This document shows positions 8,090 to 15,126 of a DNA stretch of 38,391 nucleotides, piece by piece (position 1 is the stretch's first letter; every line of letters begins with the position of its first letter). The position numbers and the translations under genes were made by a program. Under the pieces are notes generated by a model, which saw only the letters and a program-made list of their open reading frames with translations, did not search any database and was not told the DNA's origin. The stretch is from an uncultured Ruminococcus sp. (GTDB lineage: Bacteria > Bacillota > Clostridia > Oscillospirales > Ruminococcaceae): NCBI GenBank assembly GCA_902781565.1, contig CACZJT010000004.1, positions 1-38,391 of the forward strand. The letters are read 5' to 3'.

Positions 8090-8739
8090 CAGAAGCTGTA
8101 GCCGTTGTTCTCCAGCTCGCTCACAAGATCGACGCCCGAGAAGTTCACGCCCGAGGGGATAACGGCATAGGTCTTCTGCGCCATCATCTTGATCTCCGCC
8201 TCATTGGCGAAAGCCACGCCCCAGATGAAGTCCAGTATGCGGGTAGCGTCCTCCTGCTTTACCAGTTCGAGGTTCAGGATAACGGTCTTCTGCTGGTTGA
8301 TATCCTCGCCTATCTTCGAGACCTCCTTGAAATTATTCGGTCTTGCCAGCACAAGATCAATGGACGATGACTGTACGGTGGTCGTCATGCGAACATCACT
8401 CTCCCTTTCGTTATTTCTTGTTCTTGTATTATTATATCTTTCGGGCTGTCTTGAAGCAGGCGCTCTTGATTCGCTCCTGTCGCTTCTTTGGGTCCTGTCA
8501 TAGGCGGGAGGCTGTGCCTGCGCTCTCCGCTGCTGATTCTGTGTACGCCTTGCGGCAGAGGGCGGCTCTGCCTGAGCGGAGGCAGGCGTGTCTACAGGTC
8601 CCGGCTTCATGTCGGAAAGCCCGTCCTCCTTTTCTATATCGGGTATCGCGGGCGGCTTGGGGGTGTATGTGGAATACATTTCCTCCTCGATGTCCTCGTC
8701 CCCGATGAAAATACTTTTGAATCCCGAAAACAGACTCAT
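8089..8739 (-). CDS. sepF: Cell division protein SepF
   Basis: Encodes 216 residues. An N-terminal amphipathic membrane-binding helix (MSLFSGFKSIF) is followed by a long Pro/Gln/Arg-rich disordered linker (about residues 25-115). The C-terminal SepF fold follows, RPNNFKEVSKIGEDI...RILDFIWGVAFA...YAVIPSGVNF, which polymerises and binds FtsZ. SepF anchors the Z-ring to the membrane and shapes the septum. AGGAGGG precedes the ATG. It is followed directly by ylmH with one base of overlap. Confidence 0.93.
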   Translation of the reverse strand: MSLFSGFKSIFIGDEDIEEEMYSTYTPKPPAIPDIEKEDGLSDMKPGPVDTPASAQAEPPSAARRTQNQQRRAQAQPPAYDRTQRSDRSESRAPASRQPERYNNTRTRNNERESDVRMTTTVQSSSIDLVLARPNNFKEVSKIGEDINQQKTVILNLELVKQEDATRILDFIWGVAFANEAEIKMMAQKTYAVIPSGVNFSGVDLVSELENNGYSF

Positions 8740-8785
8740 TTTCTATATCCCTCCTGTGAAAGCTGTCGCTTTACCTTTTGTAGTT

Positions 8786-9520
8786 TTATTTATGCTGTGA
8801 GTAATCCCTTGCTCCGAACAGCGCCGAGCCTATGCGCACCAGCGTCGAGCCGTGCTTTACCGCGAGCTCATAATCTCCCGACATTCCCATAGAGAGGGTG
8901 TCGGTCAGGCTGTTTGGCAGAGCCTTGCCGCGGAGCTCTTCGTAAAGTTCCCTCATCTCGGCGTAGATATGCTCCTCCGCACCTATGGGCGGTATCGCCA
9001 TTAGCCCGCGCAGCCGCAGGTTTTCGAGCTCCGAGATCTGTTCTGCAAGACCAAGCATATCAGCCGCTTCTATCCCGCTCTTTGACAGCTCCTCGCCGAT
9101 GTTGACCTCTATCAGCACGTCCATGACCCGTCCGTGTTTCTTAGCCTGCCTGTCTATCTCGGCGGCGAGCTTAAAGCTGTCCACCGACTGTATCATCGTC
9201 ACGCTGTCGGCGATGTACTTGACCTTGTTAGTCTGCAAGTGTCCGATAAAATGTACCTCCGCCGAGCTGTCGTAGCTGTCCTTTTTGGAAAGATACTCCT
9301 GCACGCGGTTCTCGCCCAAAAGCGTCACGCCCTCGTCCACGGCGAAATTGATCTTATCGGGATCGACGGTCTTGGTGACCGCCATAAGCCGCACCGTGTC
9401 CTCGGGGGAGCGGTACTTACTCTTCGCTTCCGCTATCCCCGTCAGTATCCTCGTCAGATTCGTTTTTACCTCGGGGTAATTCTTCGAGCTGCTTCTTCTT
9501 TTCGTTTGCTGCTCTGACAT
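8786..9520 (-). CDS. yggS: YggS/PLPBP-family pyridoxal-phosphate homeostasis protein
   Basis: Encodes 244 residues. It is a single-domain alanine-racemase-fold PLP-binding protein: the PLP lysine is in LMAVTKTV, followed by LLGENRVQEY, FIGHLQTNK, EVNIGEELSKSG, LRGLMAIPP, LSMGMSGDYE and the phosphate-binding end GSTLVRIGSALFG. It buffers free PLP and affects amino-acid metabolism; no enzymatic activity is established for the family. ATG at 9520 (GAGG just upstream) is used because no start codon occurs later before the first conserved helix (NLTRILTGIAEA). This makes it overlap the upstream HlyD-like gene by 104 bp in a different frame. A GTG at 9529 is an alternative. Confidence 0.9.
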   Translation of the reverse strand: MSEQQTKRRSSSKNYPEVKTNLTRILTGIAEAKSKYRSPEDTVRLMAVTKTVDPDKINFAVDEGVTLLGENRVQEYLSKKDSYDSSAEVHFIGHLQTNKVKYIADSVTMIQSVDSFKLAAEIDRQAKKHGRVMDVLIEVNIGEELSKSGIEAADMLGLAEQISELENLRLRGLMAIPPIGAEEHIYAEMRELYEELRGKALPNSLTDTLSMGMSGDYELAVKHGSTLVRIGSALFGARDYSQHK

Positions 9521-10730
9521 CTTCCTCACTCACCACCTCAAGCAATATCTGGTCGTACAGTCTGAGATACTCGTCGTCCGAGGTATTCTCCGAAAGCACG
9601 AAATCGCTGCCCTCATAGACAACGTTTATTTTCTTGAACGTAATATCTTCGCCTAAGATAACATAAACGCCCTTTTCCTCGCCCTGAAAGCGTATAGCCG
9701 TCCTCGGCACCTTTATGCCGCTGTACTCGTCGAATATCAGCTGCATGGAATGTATGCGCGAGGAAGCAAGGCTCGTATCAAGGCTGTCGCAGGCGAGCAG
9801 CAGAACGCTCTTGCCGTCCCCCGCGTCGGTGCAGGAGATGACCGTCACGTCATACAATGTGTCCGAAAAATCGGACGATAGTTTCAGCCGCTGATCCTGC
9901 GTTACCCTCGGGTCGGTGTTTATGACCCCCGCGATGATCGACCTGTAGTCCGAGAACATCTTCCCCACATAGCTGTCGGGAACGCTTTTCTGTCTGTCGG
10001 CAGCCTCCGCTATCATTCGCTCTATGTCGGCTTTCGTAAGGCTTGCCGCGTCCGCCTGTTTCAGGGTATCCTCATACCCGTCGCAGTAGGAAACGAAATA
10101 ACCCGTGGAGGGAGCGGTTATCACCGCCTTGGCGCTCTCGGACTGCTGACGGAGCCTTGCGGCTTCCGCTTCGAGCTCTGCTATCCTCACATTGTAGTCG
10201 GTGACGCTCCCCGATATGATGTCGTAGATATCCATATCGAGCAGCAGCTCGTTCTTCTGCGCCTTTATATCTCCGTAATTCCCGTCGTTCACGGCAGAGA
10301 TCATCAGTTTGTAGGCGTCGTCTATCTTCCTGCTTATGGATTCGGGCTGAACGTAGGCAGTAGTGCCGGGGTTCTGCGCTTTCCGCAGGAGCTCGATATC
10401 CTGTTCTGTCTTTTCGAGCCTTCCCGAAGCCGAAGCGTTCTCCTCCGAGGAGAATATCTTCGCTATGGTGTCCCCCTTAGAGACCTTGCTCCCGTCCGCG
10501 TAGCTGTAGCTTATGATATCGGCGTTGTTATAGGTTATCACCGTTTCATCGCGTATTATCATCCCCTCGAAAGCTATGTCTTCGTTTATGGTCGATAGCA
10601 CGGCTTCCTTGGTGTCGTGGCGGTCGTTTATGTATCTGTAAACGTTGCCCCCTATCACGACGAACAGCAATCCCATAAGCAGCGCGGAAAGAACGCGGGT
10701 CGTTACATTATTAAATAGCCCCGATCTCAT
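9417..10730 (-). CDS. HlyD-like membrane-anchored periplasmic adaptor-type protein
   Basis: Encodes 437 residues. One N-terminal membrane anchor (about residues 11-32) is followed by a split barrel-sandwich (lipoyl-like) motif: IIRDETVITYNNADIISYSYADGSKVSKGD before, and AVITAPSTGYFVSYCDGYE after, a coiled-coil hairpin (about 100-205). A beta-barrel domain follows (IKVPRTAIRF...GVYVILGE), then a charged acidic tail. The architecture matches HlyD/membrane-fusion proteins, but no transporter gene is nearby. Genes like this sit next to yggS/sepF in related Firmicutes, so a role in envelope or division biology is a guess. Its last 104 bp are shared with yggS. Confidence 0.75.
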   Translation of the reverse strand: MRSGLFNNVTTRVLSALLMGLLFVVIGGNVYRYINDRHDTKEAVLSTINEDIAFEGMIIRDETVITYNNADIISYSYADGSKVSKGDTIAKIFSSEENASASGRLEKTEQDIELLRKAQNPGTTAYVQPESISRKIDDAYKLMISAVNDGNYGDIKAQKNELLLDMDIYDIISGSVTDYNVRIAELEAEAARLRQQSESAKAVITAPSTGYFVSYCDGYEDTLKQADAASLTKADIERMIAEAADRQKSVPDSYVGKMFSDYRSIIAGVINTDPRVTQDQRLKLSSDFSDTLYDVTVISCTDAGDGKSVLLLACDSLDTSLASSRIHSMQLIFDEYSGIKVPRTAIRFQGEEKGVYVILGEDITFKKINVVYEGSDFVLSENTSDDEYLRLYDQILLEVVSEEDVRAANEKKKQLEELPRGKNESDEDTDGDSGSEE

Positions 10731-10768
10731 TCCTTTTCACTCTTTTTTCCCATCAGTGTGTCTATGCG

Positions 10769-11008
10769 TTATTGATCCCTTTCGGCAGCGTCGAGAATGC
10801 TGACGGGTCTGCCGGGGACTATGGTAGAAATGGCGTGCTTGTACACGACGTTCTGCTTGCCCTCGCAGTCGAGAATGACCACATAGTTGTCAAAGCCCTT
10901 GACAACGCCCTTGAACTGGTAGCCGTTGACAAGTATCATCGTGACGAGCGTTTTCTCTTTTCTCGCCTGATTAAGAAACACGTCCTGCAAATTGAGATTT
11001 CTGTTCAT
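10769..11008 (-). CDS. hfq: RNA chaperone Hfq
   Basis: A 79-residue Sm-like protein. Sm1 ([40 protein letters not shown]) and Sm2 ([10 protein letters not shown]) motifs are complete, including the Gln, Phe, Tyr-Lys-His residues that line the proximal RNA-binding face. It forms a hexameric ring pairing small RNAs with mRNAs. TAAGGAG precedes the ATG. It follows miaA, the same miaA-hfq order found widely in bacteria. Confidence 0.95.
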   Translation of the reverse strand: MNRNLNLQDVFLNQARKEKTLVTMILVNGYQFKGVVKGFDNYVVILDCEGKQNVVYKHAISTIVPGRPVSILDAAERDQ

Positions 11009-11094
11009 TTTTGTACACTCTCCTTAAAACAAATCAGATAAAACGAAACAAAAGTTTGAAAATAAGCACGTAAAATGCTCCAATTTATATTATA

Positions 11095-12051
11095 TCACAA
11101 AATTTCCGATTTGGCTATAGCTTCAAGCACTTTTTTATAAAAAAATTTTTTATTTTCGGTCATTTCTTCCTTGGTGGTGTATACCCTCGCCGTGACGTCC
11201 ATTCTCCTGAACCATGTGAGCTGTCTTTTGGCGTATCTTCGGGTGCCGAGCTTTATGCGTTCCACGCAGTCCGAAAGCTCCGCCTCGCCCCGAAGGTATG
11301 GCACCAGCTCCTTGTAGCCTATCGCCTGATAAGCGGTGGCGGGGTCGCTGCCCTTGAATACTCTGCGGGCTTCCTCGACCATGCCCTCGCGGAGCATTTC
11401 GTCCACGCGGAGGTTTATCCGCTCGTAAAGCTCCGCGCGGTCAAAGAATCCCGTTTCTATGACGCAGGCGCGATATGGGCTCCCGCCTTTGAGGTTCATG
11501 CGGCGCTGTTCGCTGAACCTGCCCCCCGTGGTCTCGCAGACCTCGACAGCCCTCACCACGCGGATAAGATTGTTCTCGTGAATGTTAGCCGCCGCCTCGT
11601 GGTCGAGCTCTTTCAGCCGCTCCCAGAGGGCGTGCCTGCCGTTCTCGGCGGCGTAGCGTTCGAGAGCCCGCCTGCGTTCGGGGTCGGCACCCTTGTCCTC
11701 GAATACGATGTTGTCGAGCAGGGTGCTGATATACAGCCCCGTCCCCCCGCTAAGTATCGGAAGCTTTCCGCGGGTGTGTATGTCGGCAATGGTCTTTCTT
11801 GCGAGATCGGCGTATTCAGCCACCGAAAAGCTCTTCGAGAGCGGCAGGAATCCCGTCAGGTGGTGGGGCACGCCCTGCATCTCCTCCTCGGTGACGCGGG
11901 CAGTGATGATCTGCATATCCTCATACACCTGCATGGAGTCGGCGCTCACCACCTCGCCGTCCAGCGACTTTGCCAGCTCCACGGTCAGCGCGGTCTTCCC
12001 CGAAGCCGTGGGACCGCACACCACCAGCAGCGGGACTTTCTCATCGTTCAT
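11095..12051 (-). CDS. miaA: tRNA dimethylallyltransferase
   Basis: Encodes 318 residues. MiaA adds a dimethylallyl group to N6 of A37 in tRNAs that read UNN codons. Visible are the P-loop GPTASGKTALTVELA near the N-terminus, SADSMQVYEDMQI, HHLTGFLP, the GGTGLYISTLL box and the C-terminal GTRRYAKRQLTWFRR. ATG at 12051 is preceded by GGGGGTGAT at good spacing; the in-frame ATG at 12075 lacks one. It is in the same operon as miaB, which adds the methylthio group to its product. hfq follows after 86 bp. Confidence 0.95.
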   Translation of the reverse strand: MNDEKVPLLVVCGPTASGKTALTVELAKSLDGEVVSADSMQVYEDMQIITARVTEEEMQGVPHHLTGFLPLSKSFSVAEYADLARKTIADIHTRGKLPILSGGTGLYISTLLDNIVFEDKGADPERRRALERYAAENGRHALWERLKELDHEAAANIHENNLIRVVRAVEVCETTGGRFSEQRRMNLKGGSPYRACVIETGFFDRAELYERINLRVDEMLREGMVEEARRVFKGSDPATAYQAIGYKELVPYLRGEAELSDCVERIKLGTRRYAKRQLTWFRRMDVTARVYTTKEEMTENKKFFYKKVLEAIAKSEIL

Positions 12052-12085
12052 GTTATCACCCCCGACTTTGGTCATGATCCGCAGA

Positions 12086-14197
12086 TCAGACTATCCTGCG
12101 GAAGTGCTTCTCGATCTCTCGCTCGGTCATTTTCAGCACGATCGGTCTGCCGTGGGGACAGTAGCGCAGGTCCTCCTTGAACACCAGCTTCGCGAGCCGC
12201 AGGAGTTCCTCGGGAGTGTTGGTGTCGTGAGCCTTTATCGCCGCGCGGCACGACATTGATTTCAGTGCATCGTCGTACATCTCGGGCGCCGCCGTACCGT
12301 CCCCCGCCATCAGCTTCCCTGCGATCTCGGTGATGAGGTCTGTGGGGTCGTGTCCGCTTATTATCTCGGGAAGTCCCAGCACCGCTATAGAGGGCGCCAC
12401 GTCGGGCTCTATGATGAACCCCAGCTTAGCGAGCTTGTCTATGTTCGCCGAGATGACCTCGTACTCGTCGAAGGAAAGCACTATCATGAGGGGTTCGAGA
12501 AGCGTCTGCGAGGACAGCAGGCGCCTGCTGCTCTTTAAGCCCTCGTAGATGTGCCGCTCGTGTGCGGCGTGCTTATCTATGAGTATAAGACTGTCCCCGC
12601 GCTCTATGACAATGTAGGTCTTGAAAAGCTCGCCTATGAGCCTTATCGGTTCATCATCGCGGGGCTCATCGCCGCCGAAGCTCGGCGCTATCTTCACGGG
12701 GCGGCTCGTATCCACGAAAACGAACTGCTCCCCGCGCTTTTCCTCGGGAACGTTCTCCGAGGGCGCGGCACTGTTGGGAGCGCTCACTTCCGTCACGCTG
12801 TTCCCGCCATTATCCTGCGGTACTTCTGCGGGAATTTCCTCCATGCCCGCACCCGCGCCCTCAAAGCTCTCGCATAGCCTGATGAAGCTCTCGTCCGCAA
12901 GACCCTCCCCGCCTTTTGCGTCCTCGTCACGGGAGGGCGGCAGGGGCTCGGGTTCGGGAAGCTCGCCCCGCTCGGGCGCGAAGAATTTCCCCGCAGGTGT
13001 CTCCTCCATAGCCCTCGAAAGCGAGTTTAAGAACAGATCGGTCCCGTCCTCCTCCCGCGAGGGCATGAGCTCTTTTTCCTCGTCGGGGGCGGTGTTCATG
13101 CCCTTCACCGCGAACATCATCTGTTCGGCGGGCTTTTCGGCAGGCGGCGCGTAAAGCTCTCTGCTGTCGAAGTGCTTTCCGCTGTCTACCCGAAGCTCTA
13201 AAGGCTTGTCCTTTTCCTCAAGCCCCTGTCTGACCGCGAAGTACACCGAATCGTAGACATACCTGTTGTCCGAAAAGCGTATCTCGGTCTTGGCGGGGTG
13301 TACGTTCACATCGACTATCTCGGGGGCTACCGTGAGCTTCAGCACACAGCAGGGGAACTTGCCCACCATCATGATATTTCGATAGGCTTCTTCAAGCGCC
13401 TGCGAGCATACCTCCGAGCGCACGTAGCGGTCATTGACGTAGAATACTTGCAGCTTGCGGTTGGGTCGTGAGGCTATTGGCTTTGAAACGAAGCCCTCCG
13501 CCGCGAAGCCTTCCTTCTCGTAGCGGACGGGCAGGAGGGTATTCGCGAACTCCCTGCCGAACACCGAGTATATCGCCGAGAAGAGCTTGCCGTCCCCCGC
13601 CGCCGCGAAAACGGTCTTGTTGTCGCGTATGAGCTTGACGGCGATATCGGGGCGGGACACCGCAAGGCGGGTCATCAGCTCCTGAACGCGATTCGCTTCG
13701 GCGGCGTCCTTTTTGAGGAATTTGAGCCGCGCGGGGACGTTGTAGAAAAGGTCGCGCACGATGATGCTCGTCCCCGCGGGACAGCCCGATTCCTCGGTGA
13801 GCGCGGGCTCGCCGCCGTTCACAGCGTAGTGCGTACCCGTGTCCTCCTCGGCGGTGCGGGTGAACATCTCGGTCTTTGAGACCGCGCACACCGAAGCCAG
13901 CGCCTCGCCGCGGAAGCCCAGGGTCAATATCCGATCGAGGTCGTCCTTCGAGGACACCTTGCTCGTGGCGTGGCGCAGGAAGGCTTTCGGCACGTCCTCC
14001 CGCGAGATACCGCAGCCGTTGTCGGTGACGCGGATATACGTCCGCCCGCCGTTTTTGATCTCGACGGTGATCTGGGTCGCCCCCGCGTCCATTGAGTTTT
14101 CGATGAGCTCCTTGACGATCGAAGCGGGGCGTTCTATGACCTCGCCCGCGGCTATGAGTTCATATACCGATCTGTCAAGAATATTTATCTGCGGCAT
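12086..14197 (-). CDS. mutL: DNA mismatch repair protein MutL
   Basis: Encodes 703 residues. The GHKL ATPase domain shows ELIENSMDAGA, DNGCGI and GFRGEALASV. A variable, acidic Pro/Glu-rich linker spans about residues 330-490. The C-terminal dimerisation/endonuclease domain has LILIDKHAAHERHIYE (the DQHAxxE-type nuclease motif, here with Lys for Gln) and CPHGRP, as in the nicking MutL proteins of bacteria without MutH. ATG at 14197 has AAAGGA upstream; the longer reading frame to 14275 runs into a MITE-like element. An MNT/HEPN pair and that element separate it from mutS. Confidence 0.96.
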   Translation of the reverse strand: MPQINILDRSVYELIAAGEVIERPASIVKELIENSMDAGATQITVEIKNGGRTYIRVTDNGCGISREDVPKAFLRHATSKVSSKDDLDRILTLGFRGEALASVCAVSKTEMFTRTAEEDTGTHYAVNGGEPALTEESGCPAGTSIIVRDLFYNVPARLKFLKKDAAEANRVQELMTRLAVSRPDIAVKLIRDNKTVFAAAGDGKLFSAIYSVFGREFANTLLPVRYEKEGFAAEGFVSKPIASRPNRKLQVFYVNDRYVRSEVCSQALEEAYRNIMMVGKFPCCVLKLTVAPEIVDVNVHPAKTEIRFSDNRYVYDSVYFAVRQGLEEKDKPLELRVDSGKHFDSRELYAPPAEKPAEQMMFAVKGMNTAPDEEKELMPSREEDGTDLFLNSLSRAMEETPAGKFFAPERGELPEPEPLPPSRDEDAKGGEGLADESFIRLCESFEGAGAGMEEIPAEVPQDNGGNSVTEVSAPNSAAPSENVPEEKRGEQFVFVDTSRPVKIAPSFGGDEPRDDEPIRLIGELFKTYIVIERGDSLILIDKHAAHERHIYEGLKSSRRLLSSQTLLEPLMIVLSFDEYEVISANIDKLAKLGFIIEPDVAPSIAVLGLPEIISGHDPTDLITEIAGKLMAGDGTAAPEMYDDALKSMSCRAAIKAHDTNTPEELLRLAKLVFKEDLRYCPHGRPIVLKMTEREIEKHFRRIV

Positions 14198-14224
14198 GGT
14201 GTGTCCTTTCCGTTCATGTGAGCC

Positions 14225-14385
14225 TATAGCAATCCAAGAAAATAGCAGCATAAAGATTTCGAGAGAAAATTTCACAGTGCAAGGAAAACGACCGCAGCCG
14301 TGCTATCGCACTGCAAGGGAGTTTGACGCAGCAATGTGGAATTTTATCCGAAAGATTTGTGCTGCTATTTTCTTGGATTGCTATA
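14225..14385. mobile_element. MITE-like element with 26-bp perfect terminal inverted repeats
   Basis: A 26-bp sequence beginning TATAGCAATCCAAG (14225-14250) is repeated exactly in inverted orientation at 14360-14385. The inner sequence continues as an imperfect inverted repeat (AAAGATTTCG... on the left, CAAATCTTTCGG read from the right). The ends are flanked by TA, as expected for TA-targeting IS630/mariner-type transposition. It has no transposase, so it would be moved in trans. It fills the gap between mutL and the HEPN gene and supplies the last codons and stop of the latter. A 15-bp copy of its end is at 26866-26880. Confidence 0.8.
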
Positions 14386-14805
14386 TAATTTATCGTCCGG
14401 GTCAAGCTCCGTCAGTTTGTTTTCAAGCGTTTCTTTGAGCGCTTGAAAAGCGGGCAGATAGCTGTCCTTTATGAGCAGTATCAGCTCATCTGTCATGCTC
14501 TCGTCATATTCGTGCGCGGAAGCGTTTTGGTGTCTGAGCATAGAGAGCCATATCGTTTCATCGTTTATAAAGCCCATTTTGAATGCAAGCTGCAATATCT
14601 CTCTCGGAGAGCCTGTCCGCGCGGATTCGACACCGTGCGCGCGCAGCATTTCCTGCAAAGCCTTCCACGCGAGTTCAAAGGTCAGACTGAACTGAGCGGT
14701 GACGCCTGTTCTGTAAATATCGTCCTCTCCCGCTGCGGAGAAGTCGGCGCCTTGAAGTGTGGAAAGGCATTTGATGAAATTATCGAGTTTCCTGCTTGCC
14801 GTCAT
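14365..14805 (-). CDS. HEPN-like nucleotidyltransferase substrate-binding protein (HI0074 family), probable toxin of an MNT/HEPN pair
   Basis: Encodes 146 residues, all helical, of the HI0074/KNTase-C type. The C-terminal helix has LRHQNASAHEYD, matching the HEPN motif R-x4-6-H followed by x-Y, where the Tyr is the residue modified by the partner in MNT/HEPN (type VII) systems. Its ATG lies inside the 3' end of the nucleotidyltransferase gene (26-bp overlap). The last residues (about YSNPRK) and the TAG stop are encoded by the terminal repeat of the MITE-like element 14225-14385, so the original C-terminus may have been replaced. Toxin function is inferred from family and gene pairing. Confidence 0.8.
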   Translation of the reverse strand: MTASRKLDNFIKCLSTLQGADFSAAGEDDIYRTGVTAQFSLTFELAWKALQEMLRAHGVESARTGSPREILQLAFKMGFINDETIWLSMLRHQNASAHEYDESMTDELILLIKDSYLPAFQALKETLENKLTELDPDDKLYSNPRK

Positions 14806-15082
14806 ATATTACCACTCCGTCCCTTTCGATATCTTTTTTTAACTCGTCACCTATATCCCTGCCGAGATCGACCACATCAAAGGTAAGCAGTGTATTCGCC
14901 CTTTCGTTCAGATCGAGCTTGAAGCCGAGGGCGTCGCCGTCGGTCACGGCAAGGTCGATATCGCTTCGCGGGGTGTGAGTGCCCCTTGCCCGTGAGCCGA
15001 AAAGCGTCACGGTGCCTATGCCGTTTTCCTTCGCGAAACGCGCAATATCGCGAAGCACCCTGTCGGGAATATTATATCTCAT
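14780..15082 (-). CDS. Minimal nucleotidyltransferase (MNT), probable antitoxin partner
   Basis: Encodes 100 residues. The motif GSRARGTHTPRSDIDLAV (G-S-x9-10-D-x-D) is the polymerase-beta-like nucleotidyltransferase active site, with the third acidic residue probably in LLTFDVVDL. In MNT/HEPN modules this enzyme adds AMP to the HEPN toxin and silences it. It starts 44 bp after mutS ends, with AAAGG upstream of the ATG, and overlaps the HEPN gene. The pair interrupts the mutS-mutL order usual in this group of bacteria. Confidence 0.85.
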   Translation of the reverse strand: MRYNIPDRVLRDIARFAKENGIGTVTLFGSRARGTHTPRSDIDLAVTDGDALGFKLDLNERANTLLTFDVVDLGRDIGDELKKDIERDGVVIYDGKQETR

Positions 15083-15126
15083 ATCTGTCGCCGACCTTTA
15101 CTTTGATACCCGTTCTCGGGTCATTG

